Of a stretch of DNA of 64,000 nucleotides, positions 39,887 through 48,950 are shown one piece after another. The number at the start of each line of letters is the position of its first letter. Positions within the stretch are counted from its first letter, which is position 1. The notes beneath the pieces are model-generated. The model was not told where the DNA came from. It did not search any database and saw nothing but the letters and a program-made list of their open reading frames with translations. The DNA lies in assembly GCA_022844135.1 (NCBI GenBank), contig JALHMG010000007.1, positions 98,013-162,012 of the forward strand, in the 5' to 3' direction. A program made the translations under genes and the position numbers. Source of the stretch: Lysobacterales bacterium. GTDB taxonomy: Bacteria > Pseudomonadota > Gammaproteobacteria > Xanthomonadales > SZUA-5.

Positions 39887-42679
39887 TCAAGCGCGTAACA
39901 CCGACAATCCAACCAGCAGATCCGACGCTGTGGCGTAGCGATCGCTGGGCTTTTTCTCCAAGCACTTCAGGATGACTTCCTCAAGCGGCTTGGGAATATC
40001 GGTCCACAACGCCGAGGGTTTGATGGGTGGCTGCTGCAGATGCGCCACATACAATTCCATCGTATTGCCGCCTGTGAACGGCAATTTGCCGCAGAACATC
40101 TCGCACAGCATCACACCGGTGGAATAGATATCCGAACGCTGATCGAGATCCATGCCGGATAACTGCTCCGGCGAGGCATAGTTCGGCGTGCCGAGGAAGG
40201 TGCCGGGCTGGGTGTGACCAGGATCGGCGCGCCGCGCCGGGCGCGCGATGCCAAAATCCATCAGCTTGGCGTTACCGCTTTGCTCGATGATGATGTTCTC
40301 CGGTTTGATGTCGCGATGGATCACGCCCACCTGATGAGCGGCATCCAGGCCCATGCATAGCTGCCGTGCGATACGCAGCGCCGCCGAGAACGGCAGTTTG
40401 CCGGCCTGCTGCAACAAATGCCGCAGCGTCAATCCTCGGACGTACTCCATCGAGATATAAGGCACACCCTGGAAATCGCCAAAATCGTAGGTGCGCAGCA
40501 CATTCGGATGGGTGATTTTGCGCGCCAGTTTCAGCTCGCTCTTCAGTCGATCCAGCTGCTCGGCGTCGACCAGCATGCCCGGCCGCAGCATCTTGAGCGC
40601 TACGATGTCGGAAAGCTCCACATCGCGCGCCTTGTACACCATGCCCATGCCGCCAGCGCCGAGGATCGCCAGAATTTCGTAGCGACCGGCAAAGCGCATG
40701 CCGGTGGCGAGGCGCGTCGAGGCGTGATCGTTGGGCGAACCCAGAATTGCTCCTGGTATCAGCGTGGCGTTCAAGGGAGCGCCGGCCATCTGCGTTGGCT
40801 GCGACAAGCCCGGGGCGATTTTCGCCAACACCGAGAGGCCCTGGCGCTCGACGGCCAGGAAGCGCTTGCCGCTCGATTGTCCATTGGCCACCTTGAGCAC
40901 AGCTACCTGACCGATTGCCTTGAGCTTCTCGCCCACCGCTGGGGCCAGCAGCGTCGATCCGATCGGCGTTTCCGCCAGCAGGCGTTCGACCTGCAACACG
41001 GGCAATCCGATGGTCGCCGTGGATTCGGGGCGCGAGGGCAGGGAGCCGTGCACGATTTCGCCTGAGGCGATTGCCGCTGCGGCCCCGTTCTCGGCAACTC
41101 CGATGCGACCCTCCATCCAGAAGTGTACGGTCGCCAGCGCTCGCAACTCCGGCGACTCGCCGGTGAAGCCGAACATCAATCGCGGACCTTCCTGCTCCAG
41201 CAGCTCGCCGCCGGCAACACCCGCGCGTGCCAGCGCCTCTTCGACGAGTTGCCCGAGCGCGGTCAAAGTGATGGCTTCCTCGCCCTTGGTCGGTGCCTTC
41301 AAGAATCGGCGCAGCTCCAGGCCCACGAGCACTGCGTCGCGCCGTACTGCGGGCTTCGGCGCGGGGCGTGCTGGCGCCGCCGGTTCCTCGTTCACTGGAT
41401 CAGGCAAGAAGCGCGACACATGGCCGACATAACCTTCCATGTCCTTTTTCTCGCGCAAATCGCTGAGCAAGAGATCGAAGGCACGACCAAGCCGCGCGAC
41501 TTCATCGTTACCGGCGATATCGAGTTCCTGCGAATAATTGCCGCCAGCCGCCAGCTCGACGACATCGGTCAACTCGGCCACTGGTCGAAGCACGCGACGC
41601 GCCAGCCACCAGGACACGGCCAGGGCCAACACCAGGGCGACCAGGCCGCCAATCATGACCGCGTTCTGGATGCTGATGAACGGCGCCATGGCGTCATCCA
41701 CTGACGTCAGCGTGATGACGCCGCCGACCGCTTGCCCCGGCTGTCCAAATAGCGGCGCCAGCGCACCCGCGTATTTTTGTTTGCCGATGGCGACATCGAG
41801 CCGGTCCAATCCGGTGCCGCTGGCCAGCATCGCTTTGGCCTGCGGTTTGATCGGAATCAGCGACTCTTTCAGGCTGGCCTCGGCATCTGCCGGCAGCGAG
41901 CTGGCAACGGGGCGCAGCTCTTCGCCATCCAGCAGCCAGTAGGCTACTTCGGCGCGAGAGGCGCCTTTGACGTCGGACGCGACGGTTGCATCCACCGGCT
42001 TGCCGATAATGATGAAACCCACCAGCTCATCCTGCAGGCCCATGGGTCGCACCGACACTTGATACAAGCTCACGCCATCGCGCCAATAGCCGGTGACGCC
42101 TGCCAGATCGTTGATCACCGTGGCAAACAGCGGATCGTCCGCGAAGCTGTCCTGGAACGCCTCGCGCTCGTCGGTGCGCGCGACGACAGAGCCTTCCGAA
42201 TCGAGCACCATGCCGAACTTGAAGCCGTAGATGTCGCTCATCTCCTTCAACAGATCCGAGACCGACGAGCTGTCCGTGGCTGGCTCGTCGACAACGGGCG
42301 TGGGTTCGTCAGGTGGCGGGACAGCATCGGAGTCGGCAGCGGGGTCGTTCGATATGGCTGCGGGGTCGTCGAGTCCCGGCAGCGAGTCGCTTTCGCCCAG
42401 CCCGAGCCCGTCGTCAGTCGCGGCAGCGAGATAGCGCGCGAAGTCCGCATCTTTCGACAGCGAAAGAGCGATCACGTCGAGCTGGCTGAAGGCGCTCGCT
42501 TCGAGCATCGCCTGTGCTTGCCCGGCGCCCTTCAAGCTCTCGTTCACCGCCCGATCGCCGCTGCGTTTGCCTTGTTGCAGCGTGACAACGGCCGCCAATA
42601 CGACGGCAATCGCCACCAGGACAGCGCTCGCGAGAAAGATGCGTGCCGCGAGCGGAACTTTGAAACCGCGATTAGCCAT
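39887..42679 (-). CDS. Membrane Ser/Thr protein kinase with HAMP and degenerate cyclase domain
   Basis: 930 aa from the ATG at 42679 (MANRGFKVPLAARIFLASAVL). Membrane helix 14-33, extracytoplasmic sensor 34-340 with an acidic Pro-rich insert (90-140), membrane helix 341-362, HAMP 363-410. Residues about 448-600 fold like a class III cyclase (IASGEIVHGSLPSRPESTATIG) but lack both metal aspartates (VLVGLELRRF; GPRLMFGF). Kinase domain 665-930: LGAGGMGMV, K696, HRDIKPEN (D790), DFG (808-810), SPE. It should be an active PknB-type kinase whose signal passes from periplasm through HAMP. Upstream is the cupredoxin gene, downstream porin and FHA. Confidence 0.9.
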   Translation of the reverse strand: MANRGFKVPLAARIFLASAVLVAIAVVLAAVVTLQQGKRSGDRAVNESLKGAGQAQAMLEASAFSQLDVIALSLSKDADFARYLAAATDDGLGLGESDSLPGLDDPAAISNDPAADSDAVPPPDEPTPVVDEPATDSSSVSDLLKEMSDIYGFKFGMVLDSEGSVVARTDEREAFQDSFADDPLFATVINDLAGVTGYWRDGVSLYQVSVRPMGLQDELVGFIIIGKPVDATVASDVKGASRAEVAYWLLDGEELRPVASSLPADAEASLKESLIPIKPQAKAMLASGTGLDRLDVAIGKQKYAGALAPLFGQPGQAVGGVITLTSVDDAMAPFISIQNAVMIGGLVALVLALAVSWWLARRVLRPVAELTDVVELAAGGNYSQELDIAGNDEVARLGRAFDLLLSDLREKKDMEGYVGHVSRFLPDPVNEEPAAPARPAPKPAVRRDAVLVGLELRRFLKAPTKGEEAITLTALGQLVEEALARAGVAGGELLEQEGPRLMFGFTGESPELRALATVHFWMEGRIGVAENGAAAAIASGEIVHGSLPSRPESTATIGLPVLQVERLLAETPIGSTLLAPAVGEKLKAIGQVAVLKVANGQSSGKRFLAVERQGLSVLAKIAPGLSQPTQMAGAPLNATLIPGAILGSPNDHASTRLATGMRFAGRYEILAILGAGGMGMVYKARDVELSDIVALKMLRPGMLVDAEQLDRLKSELKLARKITHPNVLRTYDFGDFQGVPYISMEYVRGLTLRHLLQQAGKLPFSAALRIARQLCMGLDAAHQVGVIHRDIKPENIIIEQSGNAKLMDFGIARPARRADPGHTQPGTFLGTPNYASPEQLSGMDLDQRSDIYSTGVMLCEMFCGKLPFTGGNTMELYVAHLQQPPIKPSALWTDIPKPLEEVILKCLEKKPSDRYATASDLLVGLSVLRA

Positions 42680-42780
42680 GATCTTCCCTGTCGGCGAATG
42701 AGACGCGCGGTGCGCAGTCGAGTGGGTTTGGCGTCTTGGAAAGACCAGCGAAGCCGATACGCGAGTCGATCGGGAATCTG

Positions 42781-43914
42781 TCAATACTCATCGGGACGTG
42801 TCCTCCGATACGGCTGGCCGAACTTGTTCAGATGCGGCGGAATCTTGCGCTTGCTCAACTCCAAGGGCACGGTGACGTCGCCATCCGTTCCGGCAACATA
42901 CGCTTTGCGCCAGAGCTGCGAGCGCTCGTGCCACACAAACAGCTCGCCCGGCCCCTCCGGTACGTTTGCCAGCCGAAATCGTCCCTGCGCGTCGGGTTTG
43001 ACGAAGTGTGGCGTGTCCATCACCAGCACGTGCGCAACCATCGCGTGATGCACATTGCAGAACACGCGGATCACGCCCGGCTGCGTGAATCGATGCGATT
43101 CGCCGTCGCCTTTGCCGTAAAGACCGAGATCGAAATTGGCTTCTTTCGCTGTCGAGAACACGTTGTGCAGGATCGGATCGTTATTGGGAAAGCGAACGGT
43201 TGCGCCTACCGGTACCGGCAGCACGCGCGGCGAAAAGGTCTTGCGCTCGGTAGACATCACGTATGGCTGCGTCGGCGCTGCCACCGGCGTCGGCACGGAC
43301 GATCGGTAGTAAACCACCGCATCCACGGCCTCCTGCGGTCGCAGGGGACGACCACCGCTGCTCAGCGACAACTGGCCGCGAATGACGGTGAGTGCCGGCG
43401 GCGGTGGCGCCGGTTTCGGCGCTGCCGCAGGCGCTACGGCCGGTGCGGGCGCGGTGGATGCACTGGGCTCAGGCGCGGGCGCGGGGGCGGGATCAACCGG
43501 GTTAGCACTGGCCCTCGGTGCAGCCACGGGCGCGGCCGCTGGCGGCGGCGCGGGTTTGGCTGGTGCAGCGGGCGCGGCGGCCGTCGGCGTCGAAGCTGTC
43601 GCCGGTGGCGTTGCCGGCGTTGGCGAATGCGCTGCTGCCGATGGGCTCGCTGCGCCTGGAGCCGGCGTTGCGGGGATCGGTGAGGGTGCCGCGCTGGGTT
43701 CGATCGCTACTGGCGCCTCAGGCGCGGTCTTTGGGTGCGACGCGGGTTCGCCGATTGGCCTGGTCTCTTCGGGCACCCGTTGCGCATCGAAGGCATGGGT
43801 CGAGATTTGGTCGGTAGTCGATGGCGCTGTGCCAGCCGGTACAACCTTCGCTGACGTTTGCGCCCAAGCGATACCAGCGGCTGCAGACAACAGCAAAGCG
43901 CAGATTGTTCGCAC
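42781..43914 (-). CDS. Secreted cupredoxin-like protein with Pro/Ala-rich linker
   Basis: 377 aa. Signal peptide (MRTICALLLSAAAGIAWA-QT), then about 120 residues of Pro/Ala/Ser-rich linker (55-175), then a plastocyanin-like domain. Blue-copper ligands can be placed: H250 (DPILHNVFS), C286, H289/H290 and M292 (VFCNVHHAMVAH). A short Ig-like carboxypeptidase-regulatory-like part (RFRLANVPEGPGELFVWHE) follows. The family is often annotated 'methylamine utilization protein'. It should carry one copper and electrons in the periplasm. First gene of the operon with the Ser/Thr kinase. Confidence 0.85.
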   Translation of the reverse strand: MRTICALLLSAAAGIAWAQTSAKVVPAGTAPSTTDQISTHAFDAQRVPEETRPIGEPASHPKTAPEAPVAIEPSAAPSPIPATPAPGAASPSAAAHSPTPATPPATASTPTAAAPAAPAKPAPPPAAAPVAAPRASANPVDPAPAPAPEPSASTAPAPAVAPAAAPKPAPPPPALTVIRGQLSLSSGGRPLRPQEAVDAVVYYRSSVPTPVAAPTQPYVMSTERKTFSPRVLPVPVGATVRFPNNDPILHNVFSTAKEANFDLGLYGKGDGESHRFTQPGVIRVFCNVHHAMVAHVLVMDTPHFVKPDAQGRFRLANVPEGPGELFVWHERSQLWRKAYVAGTDGDVTVPLELSKRKIPPHLNKFGQPYRRTRPDEY

Positions 43915-43980
43915 CGATCGCTCCCAAAGTCGCCGAGGCTTTCATCATAATCGCGCCAACGGCAAAAGTACTGGGGAGCT

Positions 43981-44256
43981 ATGGCCAGCATTCGTATTTC
44001 GCGCGAACATACCCTTGGCGCGGCCAAGGCGAAGAAAGCCGTCGACAAGGTCGCAAAGAAGATCAAAGAGCGGTTCGACATCAACGCCGAGTGGGACAAG
44101 CACACGCTCAAGTTCGCGCGACCTGGCGTCAGCGGCGAGATCGTCGTCAGCGCCGATGAGGTCAAAGTATCGGCCGATATCTCGTTCCTGCTGCTGCCGA
44201 TCAAAGGCACGATCGAGCAGGAGATTCGGAAGTACCTGGAGCAGGAGTTCTCCTGA
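43981..44256 (+). CDS. Polyhydroxyalkanoate-granule-associated family protein
   Basis: 91 aa: MASIRISREHTLGAAKAKKAVDKVAKKIKERFDINAEWDKHTLKFARPGVSGEIVVSADEVKVSADISFLLLPIKGTIEQEIRKYLEQEFS. The I.REH.L....A...V....KK...F......W....L.F.R.GV.G.I.V....V.....L.FLLLP.K..IE..I...L...F pattern is that of the PHA_gran_rgn family (PF09650), found with PHA synthesis genes. The exact role is unknown. No phaC lies in the window. Confidence 0.88.
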   Translation: MASIRISREHTLGAAKAKKAVDKVAKKIKERFDINAEWDKHTLKFARPGVSGEIVVSADEVKVSADISFLLLPIKGTIEQEIRKYLEQEFS

Positions 44257-44369
44257 TCGATCCGGCCAGTCTGTTGGCCAGTAACGTTCAATCTCCTCGC
44301 CGCCGGAAACCAACAACAGCGCCCGCCATGGCGCAACGCTATTGGCTTTAGCGTGCAAGGTCCGCTTGC

Positions 44370-44540
44370 CTACAGCAGATAAACCGTGCCTTGGTAGATC
44401 GGCTTGTCGGGAAGATTGGGGCACAGGTCTCCCACCAAGTCCATCAAAGCGAACAGCGCCTCCAACGGATCGCCATCGGCCGGATGCTCGATACCGCCTG
44501 AGGCAACGATCAGCGGGTCATTCGGACGCGAGTTGCTCAT
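44370..44540 (-). CDS. Small protein (56 aa) overlapping the nucleotidyltransferase gene
   Basis: The minus strand from the ATG at 44540 reads MSNSRPNDPLIVASGGIEHP then ADGDPLEALFALMDLVGDLCPNLPDKPIYQGTVYLL. It overlaps the 3' end of the nucleotidyltransferase frame by 23 bases in another frame, a spacing typical of coupled partners. The acidic helical DPLEALFALMDLVGDLCP core looks like a real peptide. The family is not recognised. It may be a partner of the nucleotidyltransferase. Confidence 0.5.
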   Translation of the reverse strand: MSNSRPNDPLIVASGGIEHPADGDPLEALFALMDLVGDLCPNLPDKPIYQGTVYLL

Positions 44541-45036
44541 ACAAGGCATCCATCTGGAACAGCGCGAAGTAGGTTCTTATCTTATGTCGGTCTAGCGTAG
44601 CGCTGTGCGACCTGAGCAGGCTGCGGATGTCTTCGATATCCTGGGTGCGCCGAGGGTTATTCGCCAGCGCCTGAAGCTTAAGCGCGATCAGCGACTCGAC
44701 CGCAACCACACGCAGGTTTCGGCCGTAGATCGTTCTGTCTTCGGCTTGATCGAGCATTTCGCGAGCCCTTGGTCGATGCGCAAGGATGAGGTCCAAGCGC
44801 TCACTGCCGCGCGCGAAGTTCGCGGCGTCTACATTCTCATGAAGGCATTCGAAACCCGCAGCCACCAGCGCGTTGCGGACCTCCCGATAGCTGCTTGCGT
44901 CCAGCAGAAAATCGATGTCCGTGGTGGCGCGAACCACTCGATGTGCGGCAAGCGCCAGCCCTCCGATCAGTGCAGCTTTTGCGTCGCACTGGTCGAAGAT
45001 TGCCAGCGCTTCCGCCAATTGCGCCCGTAGGTTCAC
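44518..45036 (-). CDS. Nucleotidyltransferase-fold protein (AbiEii/MNT-like)
   Basis: 172 aa from a GTG at 45036. ALIGGLALAAHRVVRATTDIDFLLD contains the GG...R.T.DiD motif of nucleotidyltransferase-fold proteins (metal-binding D-x-D), followed by VVAVESLIALKLQALANNPRRTQDIEDIRSLL (the K and D-x-x-D-I positions). Such proteins act as toxins or antitoxins in AbiE- or MNT-type systems or modify tRNA, but the partner here is only the 56-aa frame. The start directly abuts the stop of icmF upstream, so the genes may be cotranscribed. Confidence 0.78.
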   Translation of the reverse strand: MNLRAQLAEALAIFDQCDAKAALIGGLALAAHRVVRATTDIDFLLDASSYREVRNALVAAGFECLHENVDAANFARGSERLDLILAHRPRAREMLDQAEDRTIYGRNLRVVAVESLIALKLQALANNPRRTQDIEDIRSLLRSHSATLDRHKIRTYFALFQMDALYEQLASE

Positions 45037-48000
45037 TCACATGTTCCGCCGGTACTCGCCGCCTACCTCGTAGAGCGCATGACTGATTTGCCCCAGGCTG
45101 TGGGTCTTTACCGCTTCCAGGAGTTCCAGGAAGACGTTTTGCCGCGCGCGCGCTGTGGATTGCAAGCGCTTCAGCGCTTCGCTCGCGACCGCATTTCGAG
45201 CGCGCTGGAAGGCCCCGACATTGTCGATTTGTTGCTGCTTCTCAGCGTCGGTGGACCGAATCAACTCGATTGTGGTCGCCACCTCGCCGGCGTGATCTTT
45301 GGGCAGATAGGTGTTGACGCCGATGAGCGGCAACGAGCCGTCGTGTTTCTTGTGCTCGTAGTACAGCGACTCTTCCTGAATCTTGCCGCGCTGATACATG
45401 GTGTCCATCGCGCCGAGCACGCCGCCACGTTCGCTGATTGCATCGAACTCCTTGTACACCGCTTCTTCCACCAGATCGGTCAGGTAATCGACGATGAAAC
45501 TGCCTTGCCAGGGGTTCTCGCAAAAGTTCAAACCGAGTTCGCGATTGATGATCAGCTGGATCGCCACTGCGCGTCGCACGCTTTCTTCGGTGGGCGTCGT
45601 AATCGCCTCATCGTAGGCGTTGGTGTGCAGCGAGTTGCAGTTGTCGAATAGCGCGTAGAGCGCTTGCAAGGTGGTGCGGATGTCGTTGAACTGGATTTCC
45701 TGGGCGTGCAGCGAGCGGCCAGACGTCTGGATGTGGTACTTGAGCATCTGGCTGCGCGCGCTGGCGCCGTAACGCTCGCGCATTGCGCGGGCCCAGATGC
45801 GCCGCGCCACGCGACCGATCACCGTGTATTCCGGGTCCATGCCGTTGCTGAAAAAGAACGACAGATTCGGCGCGAAGTCATCGACCTTCATGCCGCGCGC
45901 CAGGTAGTACTCGACGATGGTAAAGCCATTGCTCAGCGTGAAGGCGAGCTGCGAAATCGGGTTCGCGCCGGCTTCGGCAATGTGGTAACCGGAAATCGAT
46001 ACCGAGTAGAAGTTGCGGACTTTGTGCTCGACGAAGGTCTGCTGAATGTCGCCCATCATCTTCAGCGCAAATTCGGTGCTGAAGATGCAGGTGTTTTGCG
46101 CCTGGTCTTCCTTCAGGATGTCAGCCTGCACTGTGCCGCGCACCTGCTGCAGCGTCGCCGCCTTGATGCGCGCATAGGTTTCGGCGTCGACGACCTGGTC
46201 CCCGGCCACGCCCAGCAAGCCGAGGCCCAGGCCATCGTTGCCGTCGGGCAGCATGCCGGCGTACTGCGGGCGAAGCTTGCCGTCGAATAGCGCATCGAGT
46301 CTGGTGCGTGCCGATTCCCAGCGCTTGCCGTCTTCGCGCAAATACTTCTCCACCTGCTGATCGATCGCGGTGTTCATGAACATCGCGAGGATGATCGGTG
46401 CCGGACCATTGATCGTCATCGACACAGACGTAGTCGGGTCGCACAAATCGAAACCCGAGTAGAGCTTTTTCATATCGTCGAGCGTCGCCACCGACACGCC
46501 CGAGTTGCCGATCTTGCCGAAGATGTCGGGCCGCACCGCAGGATCTTCGCCGTACAGGGTGACGGAATCGAAGGCCGTGGACAGGCGCGCCGCCGCCTGT
46601 CCCTGCGACAAGTAGTGGAAGCGCCGATTGGTGCGCTCGGGCGTGCCTTCGCCAGCGAACATGCGCGTGGGATCTTCGCCAGCACGTCGATAGGGGAAAA
46701 CGCCAGCGGTGTAGGGATAGGCGCCCGGTAGATTCTCCTTCATCAGGAACCGCAGCAGGCTGCCCCAATCGTTGAATGTCGGCGCGGCGATCTTTGGAAT
46801 GCGCTGGTGCGACAGCGATTCGCGATAGTTGTCGACCGCAATGCGCGTGTCGCGCACGCGATATTCGGTTTGCGTATCGACAATGGATTTCAGGCGTTCG
46901 GGCCAGCCCTGCAGCAGTTGCACCGCTTCCGAATCGAGCGAACGCACCGCGTCGTTGTAACGTTGGCGCATCGCACGCAGCGCGCGTGCATCGGCGAGGC
47001 GCTCCATTTCGTCGTCGGACAACAGGTAGCTGGAGCGATCGGGGCGCACGGTCTGCGTCTCGGCCTTGGCCACATCCGGCATCTGCAAATCGTCGTTGGC
47101 GTACAGGTGCAGCGGCGCCGGACGTTTGTCGGCGTCCATTTCGCCCAAGACGCGGTAATAACCTTCGGCCCGTGCAGCGGCCTCCACCTGCGCCTCGATG
47201 CGTCGATTGATGCCACGGCCTTGCTCGGAAATTTCTGCCAGGTAGCGGACGCGCGCGCCGGGGATCAGCACCGTGGCGCGCGGCTCGCGCAGGGAGGTGT
47301 CGAGTTCGGGTTCGAAGTTGCAGCGCGGCGTGGCGATGCCACCTTGTACCGCCAGCCGGGGCCCGATTTTCTCTCTCAACAGGCGGCACAGATTCACAAA
47401 CATCCAACTCACGCCCGGATCGTTGAACTGACTGGCGATGGTCGGGTACACCGGCACGTCTTCGTCTTTCAACTGGAACTGCGTGCGGTTGCGCTTCCAT
47501 TGCTTGCGCACATCGCGCAGTGCGTCCTCGGCCCCGCGCCGGTCGTATTTGTTAAGCACGATCAGTTCGGCAAAATCGATCATGTCGATCTTTTCGAGCT
47601 GGCTCGGGGCGCCGTAGTCGCTGGTCATGACGTACACCGGAAAGTCGACCAGGTCGACGATCTCCGAATCGCTCTGGCCAATGCCGGCAGTCTCGACCAG
47701 CACCAGATCGAATCCCTGGCTCTTCAAATAGCCGATGCAATCTTTCAGCACCACGTTGGTCGCCACGTTCTGTCGGCGCGTGGCCATCGAGCGCATGTAC
47801 ACGCGCGGACTGCGCAAAGCGTTCATGCGAATGCGGTCGCCGAGCAGCGCGCCGCCGCTGCGGCGGCGCGTGGGATCGACCGAAATCACCGCAATCGTCA
47901 TCTCCGGGAAGGACGCCAGGAAGCGGTTCAACAACTCATCGGTGACGCTGGACTTGCCAGCGCCGCCGGTGCCCGTCAGACCGATCACCGGCACGCGCCC

Positions 48001-48585
48001 GCCAGCCAGCTGCCATTGTTTGCGCAGGTTGATCAGGTCGTTTTCGGTCACAACCCCCGATTCGATATCCGACAGCGCCCGGCCAATGGCGATTTCGCGG
48101 CCCTTCGCGTCGGGTCGCGATTCGCGTGCCCGCCACGTGCGCCGCACCAGATCCTCGATCATCGCGACGAGGCCCATTTGCATGCCATCGTTCGGGTGGT
48201 AGATGCGCTCCACGCCATAGGCGTGAAGATCGGCAATTTCCTCCGGCGTGATCGTACCGCCGCCGCCGCCGAAGACGCGGATGTGCGAGGCGCCGCGCTC
48301 GGCCAGCATGTCGACCATGTATCGGAAATACTCGTTATGGCCGCCTTGATAGCTCGACAGCGCGATGCCATCGGCATCTTCCTGCAGCGCAGCGCGCACC
48401 ACATCCTCGACCGAGCGATTGTGGCCCAGGTGAACCACCTCGGCGCCCTGGGCCTGGATAAGGCGTCGCATGATGTTGATCGCTGCATCGTGGCCGTCGA
48501 ACAAGCTGGCCGCCGTGACAAAGCGCAGGGGCGTCGAATGATCGGTAGCGGCAGTAACGGCAGCGAGCTTGGGCTGGGTGCTCAT
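45037..48585 (-). CDS. icmF: Fused isobutyryl-CoA mutase (IcmF)
   Basis: 1182 aa, the length of IcmF-type fused mutases. Residues 20-150 are the B12-binding domain ([27 protein letters not shown]; base-off histidine H32). Residues 195-440 are the MeaB-like G-protein chaperone ([13 protein letters not shown]alker A at 201-213, [44 protein letters not shown]). The C-terminal part is the mutase barrel ([41 protein letters not shown]). It interconverts isobutyryl-CoA and butyryl-CoA with adenosylcobalamin while self-repairing the cofactor. The stop abuts the nucleotidyltransferase start. Confidence 0.95.
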   Translation of the reverse strand: MSTQPKLAAVTAATDHSTPLRFVTAASLFDGHDAAINIMRRLIQAQGAEVVHLGHNRSVEDVVRAALQEDADGIALSSYQGGHNEYFRYMVDMLAERGASHIRVFGGGGGTITPEEIADLHAYGVERIYHPNDGMQMGLVAMIEDLVRRTWRARESRPDAKGREIAIGRALSDIESGVVTENDLINLRKQWQLAGGRVPVIGLTGTGGAGKSSVTDELLNRFLASFPEMTIAVISVDPTRRRSGGALLGDRIRMNALRSPRVYMRSMATRRQNVATNVVLKDCIGYLKSQGFDLVLVETAGIGQSDSEIVDLVDFPVYVMTSDYGAPSQLEKIDMIDFAELIVLNKYDRRGAEDALRDVRKQWKRNRTQFQLKDEDVPVYPTIASQFNDPGVSWMFVNLCRLLREKIGPRLAVQGGIATPRCNFEPELDTSLREPRATVLIPGARVRYLAEISEQGRGINRRIEAQVEAAARAEGYYRVLGEMDADKRPAPLHLYANDDLQMPDVAKAETQTVRPDRSSYLLSDDEMERLADARALRAMRQRYNDAVRSLDSEAVQLLQGWPERLKSIVDTQTEYRVRDTRIAVDNYRESLSHQRIPKIAAPTFNDWGSLLRFLMKENLPGAYPYTAGVFPYRRAGEDPTRMFAGEGTPERTNRRFHYLSQGQAAARLSTAFDSVTLYGEDPAVRPDIFGKIGNSGVSVATLDDMKKLYSGFDLCDPTTSVSMTINGPAPIILAMFMNTAIDQQVEKYLREDGKRWESARTRLDALFDGKLRPQYAGMLPDGNDGLGLGLLGVAGDQVVDAETYARIKAATLQQVRGTVQADILKEDQAQNTCIFSTEFALKMMGDIQQTFVEHKVRNFYSVSISGYHIAEAGANPISQLAFTLSNGFTIVEYYLARGMKVDDFAPNLSFFFSNGMDPEYTVIGRVARRIWARAMRERYGASARSQMLKYHIQTSGRSLHAQEIQFNDIRTTLQALYALFDNCNSLHTNAYDEAITTPTEESVRRAVAIQLIINRELGLNFCENPWQGSFIVDYLTDLVEEAVYKEFDAISERGGVLGAMDTMYQRGKIQEESLYYEHKKHDGSLPLIGVNTYLPKDHAGEVATTIELIRSTDAEKQQQIDNVGAFQRARNAVASEALKRLQSTARARQNVFLELLEAVKTHSLGQISHALYEVGGEYRRNM

Positions 48586-48667
48586 GATGGCTTCGCGATG
48601 ACGGCAAGAAGCGGAAGTCTAGCCCTAAGCCGTCGTGTTGCCGTTATCTTGCTTTCATGCGCTACAG

Positions 48668-48870
48668 ATGAAGACTATGGCCATGAGCACGATGATCCAG
48701 ATTCGCAATGTTCCCGATGACGTTCATCGCGAACTCAAGGATCGCGCAGCGCTGCTTGGCAAGAGCCTGCGTACGTCGTATTGGCACACCATCTCAACGC
48801 TGAACTGGTGACTCGCGACTTGAAACTGGCGAGAGTGCCGACGCTCACAGCGCGCGTCATCACGCCATAG
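48668..48870 (+). pseudogene. Collapsed vapB/vapC toxin-antitoxin remnant
   Basis: From the ATG at 48668 the plus frame reads MAMSTMIQIRNVPDDVHREL then KDRAALLGKSLRTS, the N terminus of FitA/VapB ribbon-helix-helix antitoxins, and stops at 48811. From 48784 another frame reads AHHLNAELVTRDLKLARVPT then LTARVITP to a stop at 48870, the C-terminal end of a VapC PIN toxin (...L.A.LVT.D..LAR...). A deletion has removed the end of vapB and almost all of vapC and joined the two. Both products are inactive. Confidence 0.8.
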
Positions 48871-48950
48871 CCGACATTGCCACCATCCCGCCACTTCAAA
48901 ACCAAGCGCAGCTTCGTTCTACTTGACTGCCGAGTTCAGCGCACGCCGAC

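Noticed and set aside
46807..48720. 637-residue plus-strand frame opposite icmF
   Set aside because: It lies fully antisense to the intact IcmF gene, and its composition (R, H, A, D, V rich) is that of a reverse-complement shadow.
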